A program made the translations under genes and the position numbers. Below are positions 1 through 12,468 of a stretch of DNA of 64,000 nt, one piece after another. The stretch spans positions 10,737,976-10,801,975 of the forward strand of contig CM012955.1 of NCBI GenBank assembly GCA_000181795.3, given 5' to 3'. The first letter of the stretch is position 1. Each line of letters begins with the position of its first letter. This DNA is from Trichinella spiralis (lineage: Eukaryota > Nematoda > Enoplea > Trichinellida > Trichinellidae). The notes beneath the pieces are model-generated. The model searched no databases. It worked only from the letters and a program-made list of their open reading frames with translations, and had not been told where the DNA came from.

Positions 1-16
1 TCAGAAGCTGGAACAT
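1..16 (-). CDS. Small membrane protein gene, copy A (first codons only)
   Basis: The window cuts this gene after its first five codons (MFQLL on the minus strand). The preceding TTTTAG acceptor and the 51-bp 5'UTR intron are the same as in copies B (16825) and C (18802), so it is the start of a third or fourth family member, running out of the window. Nothing can be said about its integrity. Confidence 0.6.
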
Positions 17-1345
17 TTCTAAAAGAGAAAGAAATTACAAAATTTGCCTTTTCATTGTTCACTTACTTGACATCAGAGGAGCGTTCTGTTTGTCAAAAAA
101 AGGCAAAACTGATTGCAAATCCCGTTAATCGCTATTTATATATATAGCAAGAGTTTAATCTACTTTAAACAATTTTCGTTTAACCTTTTTGCTACTTTGT
201 TTAAATTTACCAACAATGATATATATATATATATATATATATATACTTTAAACTTACTTTAAAGTAAATAACAATTTAGGTCTGTTACGTACCATTACTC
301 TAAAGTAAATAATAATTTATGTCTTTTAAATGAGTATACGAATTTTTCAGAAAACAATCAATTTTCAACAATTGGACAAAATTCAAATATAATTTGAAAC
401 CAAAATGATTATTTCTATAGCTTGAAAAAGTAAATGAAATCCATCAACACTATGTTAATTACAATGAAGTAAATGGACACATTTAGACACTTTGATTCGT
501 ATAAATACTAAATTGAATTATGTTTTTTGAAGTTGAACAGCGCAGCAATTTTATTTATAACGTTGAATTTACGCGATTTTATTTTCAATAGCTGTACACA
601 TGTGAATAATAATCGTAACTTCTAGGGATCAAATGTGAATTTAGTCATTGTAAAACAAAAATAATCCAATTAGTTTGATATTTCAACTCAATTGGTCCGA
701 TTTCTGATTCGAAACATTAATCTGATTTCTAAAAAATAAGTTCCAACATTTTTGAATATTTTTCTGCTAATAAAACGAAAATTACAACATGGCATACCGT
801 TATGCTATACGCTGTATATAATTTTTCAAATCTATTATTTGGAGTTCCAAAATCTTCAAATAATATGCTGTATTACGCAGTAGAGGTGTACTAATCCGCT
901 TGACCACCACGCATGCAATATCAAAATGAATAATGTTTATATATATAGATTAGTCAATGTTATTATTTATTTGTAAGTTGATTGCTGTTGGTTTCTCAGT
1001 GTGCGCACTTAGATCGATTGTTCGACAGAAATACTTTGAAATAAAAACTAGATATCGTTTTGAAATAAATTTCAATAAAAGAAAACACCATGCTTGCAAC
1101 GGAACTAGTGAGTGATTCATATGCGTGAAGTCGGTTGTGCATTGTCAGCGAAACTTTGAGGAAAAGAAATGGTACAATTCAAAAAATTGGCTGTCGTTAG
1201 AGAAAAAACACACCTCACAAGACTATGTGAATTATGAGGTGTAATAGAGATGTCGAAAATGTAGTAACAGTACAGATTTGATTTTTTTTAATCCTCACGG
1301 ATGTTTCATTTGCTTCTGATAATTTATTTCAAAATAAAACGACTT
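1..1345 (-). repeat. Duplicon copy A (inverted, truncated by window edge)
   Basis: Read on the minus strand, this stretch matches 15095-16840 (copy B) almost base for base. The match covers the hairpin near 1210-1242, the tRNA A-box-like stretch near 885-925, a TA microsatellite at 219-246, the paired TTTAAAGT motifs, and the 5'UTR intron just before an ATG at 16-14. Homology fades near 1345. Copy A lacks about 370 bp that copy B carries between roughly 15500 and 15872. It is opposite in orientation to copies B, C and D. Whether it is a transposon or a segmental duplication cannot be decided here; no target-site duplication is visible. Confidence 0.9.
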
Positions 1346-1569
1346 TATTTCATGCCTTTCATACTGTTATTTTTAGTTTTTGATGTTCATATCAATTAGG
1401 AGGCTTAAGTTTTAAAAAGTTGCTGCATTGTACTTAGTTTTCTTTCATACTGTAGTGTTGAGGAGTAAAATGGAATATAGATTGTTGCTTTTGTTGTGGT
1501 TTATTTATGAAATTTCAAGAATTTCATTTTGTTTTTAATTTCATCTCTATTTGTAATAAACGTGATAAA

Positions 1570-3683
1570 ATGGAATTTTCCATGAAACTGACCACGTATT
1601 TGCAAAAGTTGATGCCATTCCAATTGGATGTGATTAATGAAAGACGATTTTTGATGAGAAGTTTTTCTTCGTGGAAATGTTTGATGAATCGCCCACTGAT
1701 TCTTGGCATTGAAACAAGCTGCGATGATACCGGTGCGGCGGTGGTGGACGGATTTGGCAATATACTTGGTGAAGAATTGTCATCTCAGCAGTCGTATTCT
1801 AGCAGGTAAATCCAAGCGACGATCTGTTTTCAAATCGAAAATCTCTTGAACAGCACCATTGTGTTGTTTGAGTGTTTTGTGAATTTAATTACGAGTTCAA
1901 GTTTTCACCGATGTACTTATTTACGGTTTTTTTGTGAAAATTCGTTGCGCAACAATCTTGCATTGCTTTACTCATTCAGCTGCACAGTTTTTCTTTTTCA
2001 TTTCTGTATCATGGTAGTGAGTAGTAAGCAGTTTGTTGGGTATAATATATTTTAATATTAAAAAAATCTTGTACAGATTCGGTGGTGTGATTCCAACGTT
2101 TGCCAAACGGCAGCATCTGGCCAACGTTGAGGCGGTGGTCAACGGCGCTTTGACGAAAAGTGGCATCACTTTGCAAGTATTTCGAGAAATGAATTTCAAC
2201 TGTCGATCATTTGCATTTCGGAGTGTTTTTTTCGTTTTGTTTCATTGAATTTTTCTCACAGAATTTAGATGCCATTGCTGTTACCAATAAACCAGGGATG
2301 CCGGTGTGTTTACGTGTTGGTGTCGATTATGCGACGAATTTGTGTCGTATTTCCAGGTGGATTTTTTTGTTTTTTTTGCGACAGTTCAGTCTAATTTGCA
2401 CCGGAAATTTGAATTCAAGAAAGCCGCTTATTCCTGTCCATCACATGGCCGCGCACGCTTTTGTCGTCCGTTTGGCCGAGCCGCGCGTGCAGTTTCCGTT
2501 CCTCTGCTTGCTGATGTCCGGCGGCCATTGCATCCTGCTTCTTGTCAAATCGGTGCGCGACTTCCTGACCCTGGGAAATTCTCTGGACATTGCTCCTGGT
2601 GAAGCGTTCGACAAAGTTGGACAACAATTGAAATTTGAATGTTTAAAAAAAATTCCAGCGGTGTACATTTTTTTGGTCTCCAATTTCAGGTGGCACGTCG
2701 TTTGCAGCTTTATCACGTTGAAGCAGTGGACGAGCACCTCAGCGGCGGGATGTTGGTCCAAAAATATGCCCGAGGTGGTGATCGGTGCAGTTTTGAATTT
2801 CCACAACCATTACGTAGGCGCGACTGCAACTTTTCATTCACCGGTCTCACTTCCGCCGCTGTGCGACACATTGAAAAGCTCGAATCTTCAAGAGCTGGTA
2901 TATCATCCCTGGTTTGGGGCATTATCAGAAATTATTTGTAAATTTATATTTATTTTTCACTGTTGTTCAGTTCCAATTCGACAAGATGTACAATTGTTGG
3001 CCAACTTCTGCGCCAGCTTCCAACATGCTCTGTTTCGTCACATCGCCAAACGACTGCTCCGGGCATTTCAATACGTTGCTCACAGGTCGCTGTTGCAAGC
3101 CGACGGTCAGAAATGTCTCGTCAGTTCCATTTTTTTCCTCTCATTATTTGTGTGATTTTTTGACAACAAATTTCAACTTTACACCTTTCTGCAATTTTTC
3201 CCCTTTTTCAGGTGATTTCTGGTGGCGTCGCATCAAACGACTATTTCCGCAGCGGATTTCAGTTCATCTGTTCGAACAGTGGATATGAGCTCCGCTGTCC
3301 ACCGCCGGAACTCTGCACCGACAACGGTACCATGATCGCCTGGTAAGCTTGATGCGGATTCATGTAAAGAAACAGACTCATTATAAATAATCCATTGTGG
3401 TTTTCCATTTTTCCACTCGTTTCTTCTCTTTCTCATGTTTGCTTGGTGAACATCTTGAATTGGATTGTAGGTATGGCGCAGAGAAGTACAACATCGGCTA
3501 CGAAGTGTTGCACAATCTTCCGGACCAGATTCCCATTTCAGCGAGGTAGATGCTAATGTTTGAAATTTAAAACGCTTCTATCTATCTCTCATCACACATT
3601 TCAGGGATCCGTTGGGCGAAGATGTGTCGAATGATATTAGTGAACTTCGAATTGCTCCATCTCGAATGAAATTCAATTTTTGA
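1570..3683 (+). CDS. OSGEPL1: tRNA N6-adenosine threonylcarbamoyltransferase, mitochondrial type
   Basis: This Kae1/Qri7/TsaD-family enzyme transfers threonylcarbamoyl to A37 of ANN-decoding tRNAs; the OSGEPL1/Qri7 branch acts in mitochondria. Nine exons: 1570-1805, 2077-2176, 2262-2356, 2420-2615, 2690-2897, 2971-3119, 3212-3342, 3471-3545 and 3605-3683. They join in frame to about 422 residues. Motifs in order are LGIETSCDDTG (ATP-binding N-lobe), the metal-binding HHMAAH, LMSGGHCILL, SLDIAPGEAFDKVARR (diagnostic of the OSGEPL1 branch), NFSFTGLTSAAVRHIE and VISGGVASNDYFR (ASKH phosphate loop), then CTDNGTMIAWYGAEKY. In-frame ATGs at 1507, 1570, 1582 and 1654 make the start uncertain. The 1654 start would give a short presequence, MRSFSSWKCLMNRP, lacking acidic residues as mitochondrial signals do. 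The intron at 2616 has a weak GTTGGA donor. The gene converges on the TBC gene. AATAAA repeats at about 3783-3800 are the likely polyadenylation signal. Confidence 0.93.
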
Positions 3684-4146
3684 AAATTACTTTATTCGAA
3701 AAGTTCATTGATTGAAAAAAGCGTGCAACGACCATAATTTTCTCGTTTGTGAAGATCAGAGGTTTCTTCATATCTACAATATAAATAAATAAATAAATAT
3801 ATGTATATAGATGTATACAAACACACATAAAGAGCGAGAGAATTGCAAAACCGCTAGTGTATCGTCGTTTAGGTCGTTCGTACCTTTCAGACTTTCATTG
3901 AGCATCGATTCTTATTCGAGTGATGTAATTGGGGCCGGCTTCGATGCAGAAAAGATCATCTTTGTTGTTATCGGTACGTTCCATTTGTGCTTCATTGTCT
4001 TTTCCACGCGTAGTACATTGCTGGTCGAAATGCGGCGCTGGTGAACAAGCACAACAATAATCTTCCCTCAAATTATCATAATACGATGGAACATGGTGCA
4101 GTGCTGAAAAAATTGTATTATATGGCTTGCTCTATTTGATCATAAT

Positions 4147-6744
4147 TTAAGAATCATCATAAGTTGTTGTTTTACTTCGTTCTGCATTTAAAACATCCAC
4201 CGTCGATGTGGAACAAGTTTTCATCTTTTCCAATTCACTTTTCACGCTCGATTTATCTGCATTGAATAATGGAAAATTGAATTTCATTCCAAACGCTGAA
4301 ACATGCCCATCGATTACCTGAACTGATCGTCTCGTTTCGTACAGGCAAACTGTGCGAGCAGTTTTCATACGAAGCGTTCACTTTTTCGAAAGCTATCATT
4401 GATCCAGCCTCAGCTAAAAATTAAAAAAAACCAAATAAAGCCTCTTATAAACTGGAATTACAGAAAAACACGTTGTTGGATAATTTTCCCACTGAATACA
4501 ATCAAAAAGATGCCAATCAACTCACAGTAGTCCAAACTGTTCAAATTCATCGACAACGAACAAGGGGCGTCTGCGAGCTGTTCCAGGGCGTTGGCACCGA
4601 CCAATTCCGTGGGAGTTTCGTGCCTTGAAGCTGGCGGAGGTGAGAGCTGTTTTCTGCGTCTCAGCGTTGCCATCGTTGCATGGAGCGCGTAAATGGCCGT
4701 GTCGTTGGCAAAGCCGAAATTTTTTTCCAACTTGCTCTGCAAAAATTCCATCAACTGTTCAAAATTGAGCTTCATCAGCATTTCTAGAACGATGAAATCA
4801 ATTCTCTGCTGATATTTTGTTCTTCTTTTTTTCTTTTGGATTTGCTTTTCTCCACTACTTACTTTCGTGCAATTTTAAAATTGTAAACGCCATCGCCGTG
4901 AGCACAACATCCCCTTCAAGCATAAATATGTCCCACAAGCGCAACGCCAACGAAAACGGTACCTGCGTCGTCAGAAAGTGGAATCAATTCAACGAACATT
5001 ACAAAAAATATCCGTATCCAAATTGAACAATGGAACCGTTTTACAACAAGACATTAATTAATTGATTGTTCGTACCCGATCTAAAAAACACTGGAAAAAC
5101 CATTTTGTACTGTAAAGCGCAGCATGCGCTCCTTGGCTTTCCTGAAATGAGACCAAAAAATGAAAGCCAATTATAAAGGACGTTTCGATTCACTACTGTA
5201 CCATGTGATTTCTCAGTCGAGGTAAACGAGCTTTGACAATTCTGTCGTGGTGATGTTGAAAGCGCAACAGCTTCGGAAAACCGGGAACAAAGAAACCATG
5301 CATCGCGTGAATGTTGTCGCACATCAGAATGTGCAATGCCCAAAAAGCATCCTGAGACAAATTGAATTTTAAATCGAAATTATTAAAAATAGATGAACAT
5401 GATGAAATGAAAACCTCTTCACTGAAGTACATGAGCAGCAACGCGGCCAAATGGTTCATCCCTTGACAATAGCCAAGCTCCTGTAACAAATTCAATTTCA
5501 ATTACACAGCAAAATTACAAATAAAATTTATTATAATACCCGATTGAACATACTGTACGCAGTCAATACGTTAAGCAAAGACCTCTGTCTGCAATTGAAC
5601 ATATATATATATATATATAACAACGATGTGTACAAAAATAAGTGATTACTATGGAAAAAATTTACAATTATACGTAAAACCATTATAAAAAATTAGTTAT
5701 GTTTTTAAATAAAAAATATCACAAGCTACAGCTAATTGCTTACTTGAAACCGTAACGTTGTCGAAAAAAAACGTGATTACGGTATGTGCGATTAATGTCC
5801 AAATCAATTTGCTTTGTATCCTTGGCTCGGAGTCGAGCTGCCAGACGAAGTCTGTCGTACAGTCCAATCTGCTTCTGTCCGTCAATGTTCAACAAACGAC
5901 GCCACACTTCAGAGCGGAACTTCTGCGGAATCCCTTTGTATATAGACCGACTCAGCTAAAGCATGTGCACGTTTAGCACTGCATAAAACTTAAACAAAAT
6001 CACATTTATAATTTCATTTCAAAAACACTAATAATAAGTCGTAAAGAACATGACAAATTTCATAATAATAATAATAATAATAAAGCACACGTGAAATAAT
6101 AACGCACAAATTGTAACTTACTCGTGCTGTACCTTGATATTGTGACCAACTGCGCAATAACTTTAACCATTTCTTTTCTCGTCTTATTTCACGCCTTTTT
6201 ACCTAAATGAAAAGCAAAAATGCTTTCAACTGGCATTTAAAATGACGCAAATAAACCAAGCATAAGAACACAAAACCAACCTTCTCTTCTTCACCACTCT
6301 CGCCAGGTTGAACATCATCATTTCTAAACGAAACAGACATATTACTATTATTTTGCTATTAAAAATCTCCAAATGTGCAAAACCCATACAGCGCAAATCC
6401 ATATCGATCCACATGCTTGTACATTTCAAAATCTGGATCATTTGTTGCTCGGTTTGAATTCTTACAAAAGAAAAATTAATGAATAATAATAAGAATAATA
6501 AAATGAGCAGAATTCACTTTGTCGTATTTTTGAAAAATAACCACACTTTCACCAACTTCTCCGCTCGGCAGATCATCGCTATCATCAGTCAAACTCGACG
6601 AACCTATAAAACAGAAAATAGTAACGTAGGATTCATTTTACACATGCACACACACACACACAAAATTGAAGCTTTTCTCGTTTTGAATGCTTGATAATTT
6701 GAACTAAAATAAAATAAAATAAAATAAAATTCACCTGATAGCAT
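4147..6744 (-). CDS. USP6NL: TBC-domain Rab GTPase-activating protein, RN-tre type
   Basis: RabGAPs of this type accelerate GTP hydrolysis by Rab5/Rab41-class GTPases in endocytic trafficking. Fourteen minus-strand exons: 6735-6744, 6542-6603, 6390-6460, 6281-6323, 6122-6202, 5744-5955, 5540-5588, 5415-5480, 5202-5351, 5076-5141, 4863-4962, 4526-4783, 4318-4413 and 4147-4256. They sum to 1374 nt (457 aa) with every phase matching. The DRYGFAL segment and KKWLKLL...[14 protein letters not shown] precede the domain. The arginine finger is in [12 protein letters not shown] (about R145) and the glutamine finger in [14 protein letters not shown] (about Q182). [52 protein letters not shown] and [12 protein letters not shown] follow, in the order known for RN-tre. 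Both catalytic fingers are present, so GAP activity is expected. The C-terminal tail is short compared with vertebrate USP6NL. The start at 6744 is the first ATG after an acceptor-like AAG and is less certain than the rest. Confidence 0.93.
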
Positions 6745-7047
6745 TTCAAAATCTACTTTGCTTTATACAACCGAATCAAAATTTCCCTTCGGCTGATGAA
6801 TGAAATGTAAAATAAAAATTCATGTTTTTCAAAATTAAACCTAATCATCCTCACGGTGGAATACTGTCAGAGCGAACTGCACTTTTCACAGCCGCCTCTT
6901 TCCAATCTACAGCCATGGGTGCATTTTTTTCTTCATTCGGATATTTATTTTTTGCTTAGAACAAAAATCGAACAATCGCACAGCAGTGGTGAAATTGACG
7001 AGTGGACAATTGATGCTTGAATAGCGATAGTAAACAAATTATTGAAA

Positions 7048-7829
7048 TCAATGGATGAAGGCAAATTCGCCTTTCGGATAAATGGATTTCCACCGTGCAC
7101 AGGGCAACAATGGCGCTTTAATTCGCAAATCGAACACTGACTGACTGACTGACACAACTTCTTGCCAAAATGAATGGAAAATTCCGCCGCCTGCTTGTCT
7201 GGCTTATTTACGTATAATAATAAGGATGATGATGCCGATAATATAATGGTGCTTACGCTTGAATTCAATGGTGAAAGTGAACTCGTCAACATTCAAGTAT
7301 TTCAAATCTGCTACTGCTCGTTTGTTAGGACAATCCTTTGACTCGTTGTTGGAATAATAGTTCGCATTGAATGAAAATAATTTGAAAACAAAAACGAAAT
7401 GCACAAACTTAAGTTAATCAAATTAAGCGAACATTGAACGCGATTGCAAATGTACGTTACGTTCACAATTATGCAAATTTTCTATTATCTATCATCCAAA
7501 GGGTATGGAATGAGAAGAAAAATAATTTTTTTTTGAAAACTACACAGTCCATTGGGACAAGCATTCGTCACTGTAAAATAAGACAATCCATTTCCTTCTA
7601 ACAATCGATTTACAATTTTTTATATTGAAAAAATATTGAAATGACAGCAGTAGTATGAAATAATTGCATAATTTTGTAAATTGAACATATTTTGATTGTC
7701 CAATTTAAAATTACTTGAAAATAAAAAGCAAAACTTACTCATCTCGTCGTTCAACACCGACAGCCGAACGGCAAAAATGCGCCCCGCCGAAATAGAAGCG
7801 CAGTGCTGATGCTCTTCAAGAACAGACGC
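7048..7829 (-). CDS. Unidentified gene, partial exon model
   Basis: Three minus-strand stretches look coding, but I do not recognise the product. The last exon, 7048-7202, contains FHSFWQEVV and RWKSIYPKGEFAFIH, then TGA. It is joined through a clean 54-bp GTAAGC...AAG intron to exon 7257-7335 (RAVADLKYLNVDEFTFTIEF). A GC-richer exon, 7739-7829, reads open in one frame only (LEEHQHCASISAGRIFAVRL) with TTTAG and GTAAGT borders. Its phase-1 end does not match the phase-0 entry of 7257-7335, so at least one exon between them is missing from the model. A short candidate lies near 7550-7580. A further coding-like stretch lies at about 7915-7985. This could be a small gene upstream of the TBC gene or its 5' end. 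Treat it as tentative. Confidence 0.35.
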
Positions 7830-9576
7830 CTAAATTTCAAATTTCGAGCAAATGAAAAAATAGTCAAAAAAGAAGCGTGAAAATGATGAGAAGAACACAC
7901 GAATTGCTCGTCTGTTGGCAAGCTGGAAAGCAGGACGGCGTCCGAATTTGCACAAATTGCAGGCGTGAATTGATATCGACGACAACGACGACATCAACCG
8001 ACCAGTCAGTCAGTTAGTCGATCTAGCAAACAAACCGACGCCCCAAAATTTGACACACGTCGCAAGCTGGTGTAAACTGACAGTTGAAATTCATTTCCGC
8101 TTTGCAAAATTTGCTGCATCACCACAACAACAGCACCAACAACAACATGCACGCACAATACCGTTGGACAAAACGATTTATTGGGAAAATATTCAATTCG
8201 AAAATTATTAACTCACACGACGTTAGCGTTGCTCTTTGCGACCCCAAAACGATAAATTAATACGATCAAATATTTCACTGATTGAGGAAAACAGTTTTTT
8301 TAAACAAAAAAAGCCAATCCATTTCAACTTGTTCATGAGTTTATTTTAAAATTTTACTCAACAACTGCCACATCCCGCAGCGACGGCTTTTACCATAGTC
8401 TTTACGCTAACATCTACTTTGCAAAAATACCGACGACAAAAACCTGAAATGCGTGCAATTTATTCGAAAAAAACAAGTGATAAAAAATTTCAAAAATAAC
8501 ACTTTCACCACTGTCGAAAATACTGTATTCCCTTTCTTACAGTACAAATTAATGCAAGTTGTAAATTTTAACGGCTCTTAATTTTTTGTGTACTTTTTTG
8601 GTGAAAACACAATTGTTACTAAATTTAGATAAATGTCATCGTTTGAGATTGCTCGATGAAGCATCTTAAATATGACAGCTTATTTTAAAGTATTGTCGTT
8701 TTAGCAATAATTAGAAAAATTTTTTTAATAAATACTATATAATTAGACTGTTATCAGAGTTATAACCTTGTATTTTATGCTGTCTATTGATCTTTTCAAC
8801 TTTTTATTGTCAAAAGTAAGCTGTTAAATATTCTTCTATTTCCATTTATCCGGAACAAATCAACTCACGCATATTTGTATTTAAAAAACGGGTATGTTTG
8901 AAATATCACACTTTGTATCTTAACGTGTGCTTAACGACTGCTTTGTTGTAACACGCAGAGTCCTATTTTTTCAACTGACTGTTGAACGGCTACACTGAAC
9001 TGAAACGATTTGCCCGTTGCCGGTTAATGGATAATAACACGTCATCAATTGAGGCTCGATTGATTGCACGAAAGCAGTTACTTAGTAATGTAATAATTCA
9101 AATTATATTTTCAAAATCTTACAGAAAGATATAAATCTGTAAATTTTAAGAACTTCAGTGATATTTTAATTTGAAATCTTCGATTCATTCATTTTTTATA
9201 TTCAACTTTTACAATTTTATTCAGTGAATTAATGAAACCTAACGTAGTAGAAAAACACTTCTATTATTAAAATGATTTAATTAAAAAATAAACAAATATT
9301 TATAAAATCTATGTTTTTCCGGTGATACTTACAATCAAAAAGTGTAATTAATGTTCATCAAGCATTATTTGAACTTGCTTGTCAATAGTTGGGTTACGAT
9401 AGACATTAAAATGGGTTCATTAAAAAATTGTGATTATATTTTTTTTAAAAAATTGACCATTTTATAATAATAAAGCTATTATATAGATACAAAAATTTAT
9501 AAATTAATATATGACGTTAAAATTTATTTTTCATCATATCAAAAACAATGAGTTCAACTTGCTTTAGTATTGTAAG
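7830..9576. other. Intergenic region upstream of PUM3
   Basis: Apart from a coding-like minus-strand stretch at about 7915-7985 (see the unidentified gene), I see only AT-rich sequence with no long open frame, RNA gene or repeat matching the rest of the window. It separates two divergently transcribed units and so probably contains both promoters. No specific motif could be supported. Confidence 0.5.
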
Positions 9577-12186
9577 ATGTCTGAAGACAGTTGCAATGAC
9601 GAGATGTTAGATTTGGAAAAGAATCCCTTCGAAGAAAATGAAAAAGTTCAATTAACTCGCCACAAGAAAGGTGATCAATGGAATTTTATTTACTTGTATT
9701 GCATTTGTCTATTATGTGAATGCTTTTGCAAAACAATAGTGACACGTTTAATTTTGTTCACTTGAAATAAGAAAATGTGGATCGATACTGGTTTGTTTAA
9801 GGTGAAATTCAAGCTTTGAAAATGAATCGCAACGAACGAAGAAAACAGCTTCGTCAAAAGAAATTGTTGCAGAAACCGTATCATGAAGTTATCATCAAGG
9901 CGAAACCAATTTGGGAAAAACTGAGACGGTTTTAGATTATATTTTTCTCTTTACAAAAATTAATCATTTATTTTGTAGACATGATACACCGATTGAAGAA
10001 AAGAAAAGACTGGCAGTTGATTTAAATTGCCTGTTGCAAGGAAGTGTAAAATCGTTGGCATATGCTCATGATACAGTTCGTATTATTCAAGGGCTGTTTT
10101 CCATGAAAATGAAGGATATTTCTGCTTCGTTGTTTGATCAGTTGAAAGGTTTTTTGAACATGCGAGCAACAGCTGTTGTTGAATTTAAATTCAATTTATC
10201 ACTTCTAGACGATGTTGTTGTTATGGCAAAATCGAAATATGCCAGACATATTGTAATGAAAATGTTGAAATATGGGTGTGTTAATAAATTTTCCTGTTTT
10301 ATCAACTTTTTAAATGTTACTTTTTTGGATGGTTTTAGAAATACGTCACAAAGGAAGCACATTATTTCGAGTTTTTATGGTCACATTCCAGAATTGGCAT
10401 GTCATACGTATGCTGCTGACGTGCTTCAAGAATTATACATCACCTATGCGAAAAGCAAAACACGCAATGATATGATTTCAGAATTTTATTTGTCAAAATA
10501 CAAGCTTATAAAGGTAATTTTGTCTTTCTCTGTATATTCAATGAAATTCTTTTATCGACAACGTAGGTAAATTTGTTGTTTTCGAAGCATTAGAAATGTT
10601 TTAATATGTATGCACAAGAAGCAGTTAACTTTAGGATAATGTGCCGTCCGATTTGTCGAAAGTGATCGAAGAAAATCCATCTGCAAAAGATGTCATTTTG
10701 AAAAATATACGCGAATATCTGCTTTCAATTGCTGACAAGTACGTTCTTTTCATCATTTGCTACGTAGACGCGTTTGTTTGTTTCTTCTTATAAATCGTCA
10801 TTAGAAAATTCTACTTCATCATGCAGTTGTGGATTAATTTAATTTTAAACTTTAATTAAAATGATCATATTTTCACCTATTTCAGACCGGTATTACAAAA
10901 TCCCATGCTGCATCGCTTGTTACGCATGTACTTGCAGAATTGCACTGACAATGAGAAAACGGTACGGTTATTTTATTTTTTTTACAAAAGTCAATTTATT
11001 ATTATTATTACCTTTTGGGTTTTTATTTCAAGGAGATGGTCGACTGTTTCATAGATCGAGCGATAGAGCTGGTGCACACAAATGATGGTTGCAATGCTGC
11101 ATTGGATTTGCTTTGGGTTTCGACGGTCAAAGATCGTCGAAAGTTGTTGAAATCAATGAAAATGCATGTAACAAAAATGTGCTTACAAGCATACAGTTAT
11201 ATATTTGTTCTGGCAATTCTTGAGTGCGTCGATGATAAAGTTGCGTTGGAGAAGATTGTTCTGAAAGTTTGTAGCAAATGTTTTTTTTCTTTAATACGCT
11301 GTGCTTGTATTGGTTGGTTGGGTTTTTATTCGTATCGTTCTTTTTCAGGAAATATTTTCAAATTTGGAATCCATTTCTGAAAGTAAGACCGGCATTAAGG
11401 TTTTATTATATCTGATGATGTCTCGTGATCGACGATATATACCGAAAGGTGTCATTGATATTCTTGAAAAAGGCGATAACAAGCAGCACAGGTGGTATGA
11501 TTGTTTGATTGATCATTTTAATCTGTAATAAAATACGTTTCAGTAAAAAGAGTTTATCAGTGAAAGCGGAAGAAATAGTAAATTTGTCCTCAGAGCCTCT
11601 TCTCAATTTCGTTACCGACCACTTGCAAGCGTTGTTATCAAGCGGTTCTACGACCTTACTCATTCCTGCAGTTTTGGAAAAAGCTGTTGGTAAACATGCA
11701 TCAGTTCAAATTCAGTTGTACATTTGAATTTCAAAAATTCTCACCTCGTATTTATTCAACATTTCAGGCAACAAACGACCAGCCTATGAAGCCATTTGCA
11801 ACCTGTTGAATCAATCGTGCACGGATCGGCATACAGTTTTACAAAATTTGCATTTGCAATTTTTGTTGAACAAATTGTTGATCAACGATCGACGTCTTCT
11901 GGGTGGAGGAGTAAAAAGCAACTCGATTCCATTCGCGCAAGTGTTCGTCGAACATCTTACTGTAGACCATCTCCGTGAATACTGCAAAGAGAAAAATACA
12001 GCATTCATAATTTTACAGTAAGTCTATTTGTTCATCTGTTTGCTGATTTTATGCAAATATTCCATTTGAAGTTTGTACGAAACCGGATTGCCCGCGGCAA
12101 AAAGCACCGTGAAAGCGCTGCTGAAAAACAATAAGTCGAAAAATGATGCTATGGAAATTCTGCGAAGAAAAATTCACTCAGATTGA
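9577..12186 (+). CDS. PUM3: PUM3 / Puf6-type pumilio-repeat protein
   Basis: PUM3 (KIAA0020, Penguin, yeast Puf6) is a nucleolar RNA/DNA-binding protein with atypical Puf repeats, used in large-subunit rRNA processing. Twelve exons: 9577-9670, 9802-9928, 9979-10148, 10209-10275, 10339-10513, 10635-10738, 10886-10961, 11033-11266, 11349-11491, 11544-11689, 11768-12017 and 12072-12186. They sum to 1701 nt (566 aa), in frame throughout. The N-terminus is acidic, followed by a basic stretch (MNRNERRKQLRQKK). Puf-like repeats follow: YAHDTVRIIQGLF, KSKYARHIVMKMLKYG, and CHTYAADVLQELY. The C-terminal half (KTGIKVLLYLMMSRDRRYIP, then EKGDNKQHSKKS and FVEHLTVDHLREYCK) is the CPL region typical of this family. 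The length is close to family members. Donors at 9929, 10149 and 11267 begin GTT. The gene converges on the CoA-transferase gene 282 bp downstream. Confidence 0.93.
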
Positions 12187-12210
12187 TTCATACTGTATAA
12201 ATTTGAATGA

Positions 12211-12216
12211 AATAAA
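12211..12216 (+). terminator. Polyadenylation signal of PUM3
   Basis: An AATAAA hexamer lies 25 nt after the PUM3 stop codon and is followed by a T/GT-rich stretch, the usual arrangement for animal 3'-end formation. The gap to the opposing gene's stop is only 282 bp. Confidence 0.6.
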
Positions 12217-12468
12217 CAAAACATTCCTGTGTTTGTCTTTCTTTTTTATTTTTACTTGTTCTTCTTCTTAACACGAGCATAAGTTGTTATCATAATAATG
12301 AAATTTATTTTAATCCATTTTATCCATTGATAAATCGATTCCCATCTTACTGACTCAATTCAATAAACTTACTTACGAGAAAGCACCGAATTTCATTTCT
12401 CAACTAGCTAAATTTTGCAACTAATACCAATTTTCCTCATTAATATACTAATGCTAGGATTCAGTCGG

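Noticed and set aside
2211..3155. A 314-codon uninterrupted open frame on the plus strand
   Set aside because: It reads through several OSGEPL1 introns by chance. Conserved motifs only line up when introns with GT/AG borders are removed, and the spliced model closes in frame.
4275..4317. A 22-bp intron or read-through stop at the end of the TBC gene
   Set aside because: The 61-bp intron 4257-4317 fits size, borders and phase, and restores a coding-like final exon.
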